From NCBI GenBank assembly GCA_031310005.1, contig CM062386.1, positions 1,674,001 through 1,738,000 of the forward strand: a stretch of 64,000 nt of DNA. The letters are read 5' to 3'. The translations under genes were made by a program, and so were the position numbers. Origin of the DNA: Dactylellina haptotyla. Lineage: Eukaryota; Ascomycota; Orbiliomycetes; Orbiliales; Orbiliaceae. This document shows, piece after piece, positions 1-10,085 of this stretch (the first letter of the stretch is position 1; every line of letters begins with the position of its first letter). The notes beneath the pieces are model-generated. The model had not been told where the DNA came from and searched no databases. It worked only from the letters and a program-made list of their open reading frames with translations.

Positions 1-1275
1 GTTGTTTCTCCGCTTTTGTTCAGATTTCCGTTTCAACGCTCTTTGTTTCTGCCATTCATTAACTTTCTTAGATTCTGGGCCGTCACGGTTACTCGCCGCC
101 TGAGTTCCATTTGGATCTGTATTCTCTAGTTTCACATCTTTGACTTTCGCATCGTCTTCCTGGCGCCTTCCTTCGTTGAATGATAGAGATTTCAAACTAT
201 GCAGAGGCGTGGACAGCAGTTCTATCAGTTCTGCGTTTTTATATCTTTCTGCTAGCTGCATAGGCGTTTCCCCTCTCGCGCTCTTCGCATTCGGATCTGC
301 TCCTCTTTTCAATAGTAGCGTTATAACGTCAATTTCGCGCACGTTCGTATCCTGGAGTATCATAAGCAACGGTGTTATCCCCTCGTCATCCGGAAAGTTG
401 ACATCCGCCCCGTGATCAAGCAATAATCCCACAAGGCTCACACACGGAAGCGTTTTCTGCACTGCAAAATGTAACGCTGTTCGCCCTAGATTCGCCCTTC
501 CGTTCGGATTGGCGCCGGATTTCAAGAGCATCTCTGCGAGATCTTGACGGCCACAACTCACGGCGACGTGTAACGGTCTAGTTGCGACCTCCATCGCGCT
601 CCAATTGGCCACTCTAAAATAGTCATTGAGCAATACGTCATTGACGTCGGCGTTATGATGGATGAGGAGTTTGATGAGGCTTTCATTGTTGTTGGATCGC
701 GAGTAACTTTCCTCAAGGGTGAGCGCGTAATGTAGTGGCGACATGCCATGTCTGCCTTTTTCGTTAATGGGGAGTTTTACTACTTCGAGGAGATATTCTA
801 TAATTCTCAGGTTCGAATCTGGGATACTGTAATAAGATTCAATGGCAAGAATTAATGTCGTGTCAGGCTGGAAAACATATCTAATTGGACGGAACGGGTT
901 CGCGCCGCGATCGAAGAGAGTTTTGACGATTTCAAAGTGATTGTATTCTATTGCGGAGTGAATCGGACCTCGACTGTCCCACAAATCAGGGCCGAGATCG
1001 GCGGTGCGGTCCATAAGGAATTGAACTAGCTGAGGATCAGGTTCCGTTGACCGAATTGCAGTGGTGAGGGGGTTGTTCGTTATGATATCATCATCACCGA
1101 TGATAACTTTCACCATTTCCAAGTTTTGTCTGCGAGCGGCGGCGCAGAGGATAGTATCATAATGGTAGCGCTTGGTATTAAAACCGGTGCGCATGTACTT
1201 GCTAACTGCTGCTTCATCATCCTTCTCAATTGCCGCCAATACTTTTTCGAGGGAGGGTTTGAAGCCCCAAGGCAT
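1..1275 (-). CDS. Ankyrin-repeat protein, C-terminus beyond left edge
   Basis: An open frame runs from ATG at 1275-1273 to base 1 without a stop, giving at least 425 residues; the C-terminus lies outside the window. An in-frame stop lies just upstream of this ATG, which fixes the start. The middle and C-terminal parts show ankyrin repeats: RPLHVAVSCGRQDLAEMLLK, then GANPNG, GRTALHFAV, LLLDHGADVN, GITPLLMIL, LLLKRGADPNAKS and GETPMQLAERYKNAELIELL. The N-terminal half is a more degenerate run of the same helical unit (for example IHSAIEYNHFEIVKTLFDRG). The tail seen here is charged and rich in Lys, Arg and Gln (NEWQKQRALKRKSEQKRRN), suggesting a coiled or nucleic-acid-contacting end. Ankyrin repeats bind other proteins; the partner is unknown. 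There are no membrane segments or signal peptide, so it is probably cytosolic or nuclear. Confidence 0.85.
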   Translation of the reverse strand, partial: MPWGFKPSLEKVLAAIEKDDEAAVSKYMRTGFNTKRYHYDTILCAAARRQNLEMVKVIIGDDDIITNNPLTTAIRSTEPDPQLVQFLMDRTADLGPDLWDSRGPIHSAIEYNHFEIVKTLFDRGANPFRPIRYVFQPDTTLILAIESYYSIPDSNLRIIEYLLEVVKLPINEKGRHGMSPLHYALTLEESYSRSNNNESLIKLLIHHNADVNDVLLNDYFRVANWSAMEVATRPLHVAVSCGRQDLAEMLLKSGANPNGRANLGRTALHFAVQKTLPCVSLVGLLLDHGADVNFPDDEGITPLLMILQDTNVREIDVITLLLKRGADPNAKSARGETPMQLAERYKNAELIELLSTPLHSLKSLSFNEGRRQEDDAKVKDVKLENTDPNGTQAASNRDGPESKKVNEWQKQRALKRKSEQKRRNN

Positions 1276-3495
1276 TATTCCAGATTTCGTTATGTGAACG
1301 ATCCTAGACGCAAGAAGTAATACTTGAACCTCAATTCTATTAGAAATCAGACTCTGGTGATAATTTACAGTTGCGTCTCCGCTTTATGCTACTTAGCTTG
1401 GAAGAACTGTCGTGAGATTTAAATATACGCGATTGCGCAACCCCTCATTTATATGCCTGATGGGAGAATCCATGTTTGTGGCGTTAGCCTAAGTACGGAA
1501 GGCCGTTCAGACCCCCCTTTGCACAAAACCAAAACTAGTTTTATTTTATCAATTCCAAAAGTTTTAAATTTAGATGACTTTAGTAGTAACTTACTTAAAA
1601 ATATTTAAAAAATTAGAATTTTATATTTTATTATTTAAAACAGTATAGATTTTATATTGTATTAGCGAATTTGTAGAATTCTGAGATTTGTGGTTTTGTG
1701 CGAAGGGGGTCTGAACGGCCTTCCGTACTAAGGAATTACGAACCCATGCATATAACCTGTCCGGGGGTAAAAACAATTCGCTGATGATCAGAGCGCCCAT
1801 AACAGCGACTTTTATAGTTGTGTTTGTGTGGGATGTGGCTGAATTCTGAAACGAGCGGTCTGTCTGTCTAAAGGCATAATGACTGTGAGACTCCGCTGTT
1901 GAGGAAGTGTCGACGTTATTTGACTTGTAGGAAAATCTACGTATGCTATCACTGGTGGGGAGATGTAATTATTGAGTTATTGGTGACTTTTCAAAAAACC
2001 AATTTAACCACTTCCAAAGCTAGGGGCTGCGCTTCACGTCGAATGAGCTTGACTCTGCCTGGCTGAAAGTAAGGTCTGAAGAAACAACTAATTATTTCCG
2101 ACCCCACAAAATATTTCGGTGTTGCCTGGCCTGCAAGGGCGATTGAATCTGTTCGGTCGGCATCACAACTTTGTCGCCTTATAATAGGTACAAGACTATC
2201 GGGTCTGCTCTTTTGTCTCGCTACTTTTTATAAATTTCGAAGAAGTCGCGCACGCCAGAAGAACGGGGTCCATTGACTCGCGGTGAACCTCTCGGTAACT
2301 GTGATTGATAGAAATATGGGCTTCGAATCTCTTTGTAGATCTGCCAAGGTCGGTCATCTAAAATAATTATATTCGATACCAAAAGGCCTGCCACAGCTAA
2401 CAGAGGCCATATTAGTTCACTTGAGTATGCGCATGCAAGGCCGCAGAGGGATGGGAATCGATTGCAGAGTAAGTATTACTTAACACGCACCTTGCCAGTC
2501 TCATACCTAGGTAGCTAGCTCGTACGAGAATACATCCTTGCTTCTACGTGGAAAGATTTTGGTAAATTGTTAGATCTCAAATTATAGTTACGATGCTAAT
2601 TGGTAAAAATTTTATAACTCGGAGCTATAAAGAAACGCCTACAAAGGAGCTGCAGGGGACTTGAAAATGTTTTGAAGATATATGAACGATACCTTAGAAA
2701 TAATATTAATTTTTATTATTTGTTTCCATTTAATATTATTTGGAACGAGGAGCTGGTAACGGGACTCGACTATGAAAGAAAGGTAAATAGTGCAAGATAG
2801 CAATTAATACACCGATAAATACCCTGGTGCTAATCACTACGGTATTTGCTAATGATGGGTCGTAGGTATCTATGCATTTTCAAAACAGCTGGTGGCTTAA
2901 ATAGTCCACTAGCCCTCTTCCGAACATGAAGCGTTATCTAGCTATATAATTGTGCATCGTCGATTAATTTGCTTACCTAACCTTAGTTTCATTGCCTACA
3001 AGGAAGTATACGGAGATATCGATATTCTGGTTTACGTTATGCAGGGACTAATAACATCGGTCTTAGCTTGGATGATCAGAGTTCCTATTCAAATTGGTGT
3101 CTGTGGCGGTGTTTCTTCTGTTGTATTTTGGGCGACTAGATCACTTTTGTCAGAACTGCGACTAGATCGTTTGCATGGGCAGCTCTTCGATGCTGTCAAG
3201 GAAGCGGAGCCGAACGTTTGTGTTGCGGATGAATTAGCCGGGCCTCGGGGTCATGACAACCGAATTGGGAAGGGAGCCAATTATAATTATATCGCATTCC
3301 CGTCGAAGAAGGAAAGAATGAAGGGGGGATCCCGCAGGTCGACCGATCTGACGAGGATAGCCGGGCAACTTTGACAGCTGTGTCTTCTCCGACACTCTGT
3401 CACAAGTATTCTCCGCTCCATCGACCTCACCGGTGCACCCTCCCTCCAGTCTTATAGCGCACGCGTACAAACATCCTACCCCCGTGCATAACGTA
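1276..3495. other. Intergenic region containing a MITE
   Basis: No convincing gene. It holds the 236-base inverted-repeat element described separately. An open frame at 2952-3374 (+) has no recognisable motif and ends before the lactonase-like gene; it could hide an upstream exon of that gene but there is no positive evidence. Confidence 0.4.
1493..1728. mobile_element. MITE with ~38-base terminal inverted repeats and TAA duplication
   Basis: The ends form long inverted repeats. The left end reads GTACGGAAGGCCGTTCAGAC followed by a C run, TTTGCAC and AAAACCA. The right end is its reverse complement with about one indel and one substitution. The trinucleotide TAA flanks the element at 1490-1492 and again at 1729-1731, a 3-base target duplication. 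The interior is very A+T rich and has no coding potential. Length, long TIRs and a TWA duplication fit a non-autonomous PIF/Harbinger-type (Tourist-like) element. The superfamily call rests only on the duplication and could change if a full-length relative were found. Confidence 0.75.
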
Positions 3496-4850
3496 ATGGT
3501 TGGCTTCGACTACTTACGACGGCTCGCCGTCCGATCGCTTGCCTTGCAGTCACGGTCCCATAAATCAACTGATTCAAAGTATCTACCGGGTTCCCTCGAG
3601 AATACCGACTATCTTCTCTCGGTTGGAACATACGGGGGCGATATCGTAATTTTAAAGTATAATCCATATCTCGAAACTCTCATCAAGGTGTCGACGTACC
3701 ACGAAGCCAACCTCCAGGCTTCTTGGCAAACGACACACCCACAAAATAAAGACATCATATACTCTGTAGATGAGGGGAACCCAGGTGGCATACTATCTTT
3801 CCGTTTGGATCGGGATTCTGGGTCTTTAACGAAGTTGGTACGGTCTGACGGCATAAATGGCACCGTTAGTATTACAATCAAGGACGAGCTTCTGGTTGTT
3901 GCGTCCTAGTTAGTACTCCCCCACTCCCTATTGGATTGGAATCTCACTAATTTTAGAGAAATAGCTTGGGATACTCGGTCCAAACCTTTGAAACCGATGA
4001 TAAGGGAGGTCTCTCCAAAGTGGTTGACAGCTTCACCTATTCCCTCTCACAACCTGGTCCAAACAAAGAGCGGCAAGAAGCAGCGCATCCGCACCAGGTT
4101 TTAATAGACCCTTCTGGTAGCTACATTGTGACACCGGATCTGGGGGCAGATCTTCTCCGGTTATACTCTATTAATGAGACCAACATATCAGAATTAAAAC
4201 CTGTGCCAGTGGAACCAGGTTCGGGGCCACGCCACGGGCAATACATGGACATAGAGTTCTCGCAATATTACTTTGCTCCAAAGAGAATCTTCTACTTAGT
4301 CAACGAACTCCGAAATACTGTTGCTGTCTACCACACACATGATTGGAAAAATGGCACTATCGAATTTACCAAGACCCAGGAGCTAGATACTTTGCCAGGC
4401 GGCAAAGCCTCTTGGCAAGATATGACACCCCCTCCCAACGCTGCTGAAATTACTATATCTGTAAGGGCGCTCGAATTCATTTAAATTTAATTAACTGTAA
4501 AAGGAGCTAACGAACAACTGTAGAAGGATAAGCGTTTCTTATACGTGTCCAACCGCAACGACCAAAGATTTAAGGATAGAAAATTCGGCCCGTCGGACTC
4601 CATCGCACTCTATAAGATCGACTCTGACAAAGGAGAGATCGCATTTGTAAAGCTTCTCGAAGCTGGTGGGATCATGCCTCGTCATTTCTCCTTCCACGAA
4701 TCTGGTCAATTTGTCGCCGTAGCACTACAAGAAAGTGACAAGGTCGTCATATTTAGGGTCGACCCTACAACAGGCGAATTTATTGGAGCGGACACCCATG
4801 ATATTAGTGTTCATGTTTCTCATAACCCGGTCTGCGTTACTTGGCTGTAG
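3496..4850 (+). CDS. Beta-propeller lactonase / carboxymuconate cyclase-like protein
   Basis: Three exons: 3496-3908, 3965-4460 and 4524-4850, joined in frame to about 411 residues. Introns are 56 and 63 bases with good GT/AG ends, the first with a CACTAAT branch point. The protein resembles the fungal 7-bladed beta-propeller family that includes 6-phosphogluconolactonase and 3-carboxy-cis,cis-muconate cyclase. Support comes from blade-like segments such as LLSVGTYGGDIVILKYNP, a central HPHQVLIDPSGSYIVTPDLG (the conserved H-P-H/DPxG region), GSGPRHGQY, and a C-terminal MPRHFSFHESGQFVAVALQ, which matches the repeated PR.H/F...G pattern. Many relatives carry a signal peptide. None is visible after this ATG, so an upstream leader exon may have been missed; the start is the weakest part. 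Substrate is unknown; lactone hydrolysis or muconate cyclisation are the family's known activities. Confidence 0.8.
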
Positions 4851-5000
4851 TGCATTGGTATATCCTTGTAACTCCACAATCTTTCTCTGTGTTGTGCCCT
4901 TTCGGTTCATCCTTTTTTTCATTTTTTTCATTTTTTTTTCCAACCCGAGATACCCTCAATTTTAGTGGCTTCGAAGAAAATTCTGGAGTTGCTCATTTCA

Positions 5001-5255
5001 TTATTTCGTTCTCATGTAACCTCCGTAACCCCGCTTTCCTCCAAAACCCTCGCCTTTTGCTTCAAGAGCTTCCAGTTGCTTCTGCACCTGCTTTTTTCGC
5101 TGGCACTTCGGGCACGACCCGCAAGGCCCTTCTAGGCGATAAGGCTGGAGCCGGGATTTATCCATGCAACTCCTCTTGCCACATTCTATAAGCGTACTAT
5201 AGGATCCTATCTCTCTAAAGCCGCAGCTGTAGATATATTGTCTGGGACCACACAT
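5001..5255 (-). CDS. Small Cys-containing protein (MC...CPxC family), 84 aa
   Basis: Single-exon frame from ATG at 5255. The protein begins MCGPRQYIYSCGFREIG and continues with C-x5-C spacing, then GPCGSCPKCQRKKQVQKQLE and a Gly/Lys-rich tail. The pattern MC...Y..C...C...C...G.CPxC is shared with the neighbour at 5658-6215, so the two look like paralogues. Arrays of short proteins opening with MC, an aromatic patch and a CPxC pair are common as uncharacterised fungal genes. The Cys pairs might bind zinc, but that is inference. There is no signal peptide. The Gln/Glu/Lys stretch after the CPxC could form a short coiled coil. Confidence 0.6.
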   Translation of the reverse strand: MCGPRQYIYSCGFREIGSYSTLIECGKRSCMDKSRLQPYRLEGPCGSCPKCQRKKQVQKQLEALEAKGEGFGGKRGYGGYMRTK

Positions 5256-5657
5256 TCCTAGATTGGGGTTTTGAAATATGCTTTTCGAAACTGACAGGGT
5301 GAAACCTAGAGGAAGCTCTACACGGGATGTCGCTTAATAACCTTCTGTATACTATACAAAATCTTATATTATACATTAATGGTAATAAATTTGAAGGAAA
5401 TAAAATTTTGTATCTATAGAGATTTGTATGAAAGTGAGGAATCACGATCTTAATATCCTCAACGGTACTAATCGTTTAATATGCTCGTCTTCTGATCTGA
5501 GTGAAATTTTGGTTGGTAGAGATTTTTAGGGGGCACACTCACGTATAACCTAGCTGCCAATCTTTGCGGCCAGATTCTAGGATGTGCTTCATCCGCCGAG
5601 GACTTGATGGAGTTTCCAAGCAATGAGAAGCTGCTACAAGGACGTGATATTAGGCAT
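5256..5657. other. Intergenic, A+T-rich
   Basis: Space between the two paralogous minus-strand small Cys genes. It presumably holds the promoter of the 5001-5255 gene. I see no gene or repeat. Confidence 0.4.
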
Positions 5658-6215
5658 TCAAGTCCTCTTAAAAAGAGATCCGAACCACGTAAATAGTCTC
5701 CAGAAACTTCCTTTACGCTCTGGCGGATGTTCCTCTATAGGCGAATTGCTCTCCGGAATCACACCGGCTACCGCGGTCGCATATTCGTTGTATGCGTATC
5801 CACCGCAAAGGTTAAGGGGCCGCTGGACCTTCCGACTGCTGCTGTAGCCACCGTACCCGGCGGACCTTTTACTTTCTTCACTCCGTAGTGACATTGAAGT
5901 TCTTTGATCGTCCATCTCGTCAGCTCTCATATGCTTACTCGTAACTTCATCGCATCTAATCCGTTGGCCAGCTATAACCTTGGCTGTGTTTTTATTCTTA
6001 TTTTTTGAGCCCCATTTTTTTCGCAACCGGATTGTATCTTCATTACCAGAATCGTCTCTCATAGATATTCCAATACATTCTGGACAGAAGCCTGGGACTT
6101 CTTTCATCTTCGGGCTGCATAAGGGGTCGGTACATGCGTTCGCCGGAAATCCTTTATCGTGGCCATTTTGGTAGCCTTCGCATGCGGTATATTTGAAAAT
6201 CACAAAGTAGCACAT
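5658..6215 (-). CDS. Small Cys-containing protein (MC...CPxC family), 185 aa
   Basis: Uninterrupted frame from ATG at 6215. The N-terminal 50 residues carry the same signature as the gene at 5001-5255: MCYFVIFKYTACEGYQ, then ACTDPLCSP and GFCPECIG, with paired Cys residues that could coordinate a metal. After that comes a long basic, hydrophilic region (LRKKWGSKNKNKNTAK), a Gly/Tyr/Ser stretch (SAGYGGYSSSRK) and a Trp/Phe-rich end (GSFWRLFTWFGSLFKRT). No signal peptide or clear membrane helix is present. Function is unknown. Orientation and proximity to its shorter relative suggest a local duplication followed by divergence of the C-terminal tail. Confidence 0.65.
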   Translation of the reverse strand: MCYFVIFKYTACEGYQNGHDKGFPANACTDPLCSPKMKEVPGFCPECIGISMRDDSGNEDTIRLRKKWGSKNKNKNTAKVIAGQRIRCDEVTSKHMRADEMDDQRTSMSLRSEESKRSAGYGGYSSSRKVQRPLNLCGGYAYNEYATAVAGVIPESNSPIEEHPPERKGSFWRLFTWFGSLFKRT

Positions 6216-6741
6216 GTTCTGATTCGCGTTCGTGGTCAGACTTTTGCTATATATGTATATCGAAAAAATATCAAAATCTAGATTAGTTTCTTGAAGTATT
6301 TAACTTAAGCCTAAAGACAACAAATAAGTAGCGGCTTTGTACCGGTTTTCTAGACAAACTGGAGACGTCGGGACGCCTATGCTTTGACGTCGAAGCCTGT
6401 ATGAAACGCATTTCGCCGACAACACAACACGCCTAGACGTTTTAAAAAATGCAACAAGTTTCGATAACAAAGTCGAGGTGATTTTGGATGATTTGAGAAT
6501 AAGCTTATTTGAGGGATATTGAAAGTCTTTGAAAAAGGATTGGCAAATTCGCACGAGACTCTCTCGAGATCCTACGACTTTGATATGAATCCCTTTTGAC
6601 GACGGCAAGGTGAGCCAGCGGGTCCAGTTTATGAGTGCGATCTCCGTTCTGCCGGCCATATCACCCTGCATTTGCCAGCACATCTAGTTAGTGGATTCGG
6701 TTTAACTGTCAAACTCGATGCCTCCGACGTTTAATTAATCA
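6216..6741. other. Intergenic with an unsupported open frame
   Basis: A minus-strand frame at 6300-6683 (127 codons) has no motif, no repeat relation to its neighbours and an unusual composition, so I do not call it a gene. The region lies between divergently arranged genes and probably contains promoters for both. Confidence 0.35.
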
Positions 6742-7395
6742 ATGTCCACCGACACACCTGCTGTCTCAAACACGAATCCGGACCACGTAAACGACCGCTT
6801 CATTAACGCAGCAAAATGTATCCTTCATGTGCCGTGGGTGATTGCCAAGTGTTTTTGGTTTTCGTTGACTGCGTCGATATCTGAGACAGGTATATCTAGG
6901 ACATTTTCACGCTTCTTTGCTGATTTACAAGGCGAGTTGGTATACTAATGTTGATATGCTGATGTAGTCGGTATAATACGCCACTGGTCGGAGCTTTCGC
7001 AAAAGGCACGAATCCGCGGATATTCTATGCTAATATCCTTAGTAACATTTATTACGTGGATATTCTTATTCATCTGGGGGTTGCAGCTAGGTGGGAGGAG
7101 ACGGTCTGATTTATTCGGTGCAGCATTGGGTGTCACGCTTACGGGATTCGTGTTGCTAGTGTACTGCCTTATCAATTCAGTGAAATTTTCTAGGGCGCCT
7201 TTAAGTCAGGTGAGGGGCAATAGGACGCCGGGACGGTGGAAGTATTGCGTTTGGATTTGCGAGGAGTTTGCGCCGGAAGTGGCGTTTTCAATATTGGTGT
7301 TCGGAATGTTAATTGTGATGATTGTTATGATTGAGAGGGATTTGGGGGCGAAAACAGGGCAAAAGAGGGCCGGGACAGTCCACCCGGGAGCATAA
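6742..7395 (+). CDS. Hypothetical small membrane protein, three to four TM segments
   Basis: Proposed exons 6742-6939 and 7006-7395, joined by a 66-base intron (GTATAC...AAAAG) that keeps the frame and gives about 195 residues. Exon 1 is mostly soluble with one hydrophobic patch (ILHVPWVIAKCFWFSLTASI). Exon 2 holds three clear membrane segments: LVTFITWIFLFIWGLQLGG, LFGAALGVTLTGFVLLVYCL and VAFSILVFGMLIVMIVMI. The last two are separated by a hydrophilic loop containing RGNRTPGRWKYC. I do not recognise the family. The 3' splice site is the least certain part; without splicing, exon 1 stops at 6948 and exon 2 could begin at its own ATG at 7027. Confidence 0.5.
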
Positions 7396-7821
7396 GTGGG
7401 CGACGAGGAAGGATATGGTATATCTACACAGTGACGATTTGTATAGTATTTTGGGAGCACCTCGATCGACGAGCAACTAGGAGACCTTTTCGGTTTGCTG
7501 AAACCCACATATTTTTAATACGGATTATGATCCTAGTTGCTAGCGATATTTTCTCACGAAGTTATCTGTCCGTCATGATGTATGGGGAGTGGTAACGCAG
7601 TAGACGGGTGGTAAGCGTTTGCAAGCCATGTGTTGTTCCTGTTGCAATGTTTGGCACGTTCTGTCGCCCGAAACTCAGAAAAGGGATGGAACGGGTGCCC
7701 TTTCCCGCGAACATTCAACAACTGAATTCTGGATGAAGCCTGTCCTCTCTCCTTCCTTTTAGACCCTCGTTTTGTATGTCATCTGGCTCACAGATTAAGG
7801 AGGAGCCGATAGTATAGAGAT
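7396..7821. other. Intergenic, likely promoter of the amidase gene
   Basis: No coding signal seen. It precedes the PNGase A-type gene. Confidence 0.35.
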
Positions 7822-10085
7822 ATGGCAGCTGAACAGTTCGTTCTCAAATGCTTATCCTTCACTAGGCCATTTTTGGTAGGTCTTGGCCTTCACACACTTT
7901 CGACATCAACACTACTATATCAATGGTGGCTGGGAGAACGACCTGTTGATGTGATCCCGCCCGACCTTCGTTTCTCTCTAATCACACCGAGTACCCTATC
8001 ATCGAAAATGCTATCTTCGGAATCAGCTTGGAGACTGAACCGCAGAAGCGGGATTTCTTTTTGGAATAGTAAGTCTTCGATTTATCCTAGTGCGCGCTGC
8101 AGTGCCGATACTGATGGCTAACTGCTTGAAAAGCCGCAACATGGGTTGTAGCGGCACTTGCTATTCCCGCTCTGGCTACGCAAGCCGTATATGAACAACA
8201 ACATGCGGTATCGCCGATTGTAGATGCCGGCGCCACTGAAATCTTCCAAGTATATCGGCCGCCCTTGGTGCCCCTTGCCCCTACTTCAAGCCCGCACGAT
8301 GATTTCAGCGGTGAAGCATGTTCTGCAACACTTTTCACACATGAATTTGTAAATTCCTGGGGGCAGCCGGCTGTAGCTCAGTATTCGCCTCCACCCGAGG
8401 GCTGTTCTTGGAACACTGTCTATTTCCATCTTCACACCACCAGCAAGGGAAGACAGTACGATCGTTTGGCTTTTCTATTCTTCAATGACACGGAATTATG
8501 GAGAACGAGCACGGCAGAGCCAACACCTAATGGGATATATTTTACGTATACGAAAGATTTGACTCATTTCGATGCTTTGCTAAGAGAAAAGGGCACTCTG
8601 GTTTTCGACATGGGAAATACAGTTACAGATCTCTTGAATGGGACATTCACTGTAACTTTGTCAGCACATTATTTCAAGTTGGATCTGCCGCCCCAGCAGA
8701 AACCTGCAGATGTAGTCGCGCCCGTCTCGAAGATGCAAGGGTCCAATGGGCAGCCGAGTCATTTTAACCTTCCGAATGATCTCGCACAAACCAAGCTGTC
8801 AGTGCCAGGAAATGTCAAAAAGGCTGTACTAAGTGTTATTGCAAGTGGAAACGCTGATGAAGAGTTCTGGTACACCAATGTCCCGGATAATCTTGTCAAC
8901 TCATTTCCAAACACAACGCTATTTGGACACTCAAGTTATCGGGAAGTCCAGGTGTATGTTGACGGAATAATGGTAGATGTTATCATGCCCACACCTACAA
9001 TCTACACCGGCGGTATAAACCCTGGTCTGTGGAAACCGATTGTTTGCCCATATGCATACGACTTGTGGGAAGCGCACGTCGATATTACCCCTTGGGTTGC
9101 AGGCAAGTCTGACGTTGTAGTCGAACTTCGCGTGGAAGGTATGACAAACACCGCACAGGGCTTGGTTATCGGCGGCGGTATTGGCCAGAACTGGTATGTT
9201 AGCGGAAGGGCATTCTTCTGGACCGATCCAGACGCACCCCAACTCGCTACCTCGGAATACCAAGTTATTATCGACCCTCCATCTGTAAAATTCTCATTTC
9301 AAGTGGACGGCACAGGGGAAGAAAAGATAGCCAGCTTCCGAGCAATTGTGAGACGTAAGATTTCGGTGCTTAGAGACTTTGGGCAAGGGATACTTCACTG
9401 GAAGAAGGAGCAAAACTATGAGATCGAATCCGCGCTATTGGCAAACGGGAACAACCAAACGCTTTCTACTAACACCTTCATTGTGGAAGCAGCCGAAATA
9501 AAAGTGCAAGGCGGATATTTTAGTCCCCAGACTGACAGGGTTGCGATTCGGAATGAAGATTTCAAGCTCCTAGTGAACAGTTCATATATTACGTTCGCCG
9601 ATAAGAGCTTCTACCTATACGGTAAAGTCAACAGTTTTTATACGAATGAAGGGCCGGAGTCAACACTTCTTACGGATAAATCGCCGTTATTTTTAAACGC
9701 TATCTCCCGTGATGAGCTTGGCGTCCGACGATCTCACGATTATAAATCAGTAGATGATTCGTCCTCTTACTTTTCCGCTGCGCAAGGGAGCAATAAGACC
9801 AGCTGGATCACAGGCAGCTCCCACCAAGAGCAAAAATATAGCATTCTCGGGAACGCATTCCTGACTGACAGAACAGTTAAGGACTACGGACGTAAGGTGG
9901 ACAGTATCTACCCTCAACTCACTAAGGATTTTCAGATCCTCAATGGGGTTCCCATCAAGGACTTCACTACCCCTGTCGCAACCACTGGGAGAAAATCACA
10001 GCAAGTCGAAATCGGGCCGGACGAGGTCCTGTGCGTTGCTAGGCCGCGCGGAGGAGCCTGTCCAGGTAGACAGACCTCGAACTAA
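7822..10085 (+). CDS. Peptide N-glycanase A-type amidase
   Basis: Two exons, 7822-8068 and 8134-10085, about 732 residues. The intron of 65 bases begins GTAAGT and has a GGCTAAC branch point. The second exon matches the PNGase A (peptide-N4-(N-acetyl-beta-glucosaminyl)asparagine amidase A) family closely: EIFQVYRPPLVP, then THEFVNSWGQP, YSPPPEGCSWNTV, GRQYDRLAFLFFNDTELWRT, STAEPTPNGI and LVFDMGNTVTDLLNGTFTVT. An N-terminal hydrophobic segment after the splice (TWVVAALAIPALATQAV) looks like a signal anchor, which agrees with a secretory-pathway or extracellular enzyme. The family removes N-glycans from glycoproteins or glycopeptides. Exon 1 carries no family motif and its 82 residues of cytosolic leader are the least certain part; another start or exon is possible. 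Length is normal for fungal members. Confidence 0.85.

Noticed and set aside
809-824. tRNA B-box-like GGTTCGAATC sequence
   Set aside because: It lies inside the ankyrin coding sequence and has no partner A box at tRNA spacing.
6300-6683. Minus-strand open frame of 127 codons
   Set aside because: No motif, no splice context and no relation to the neighbouring Cys proteins beyond beginning with Met-Cys.
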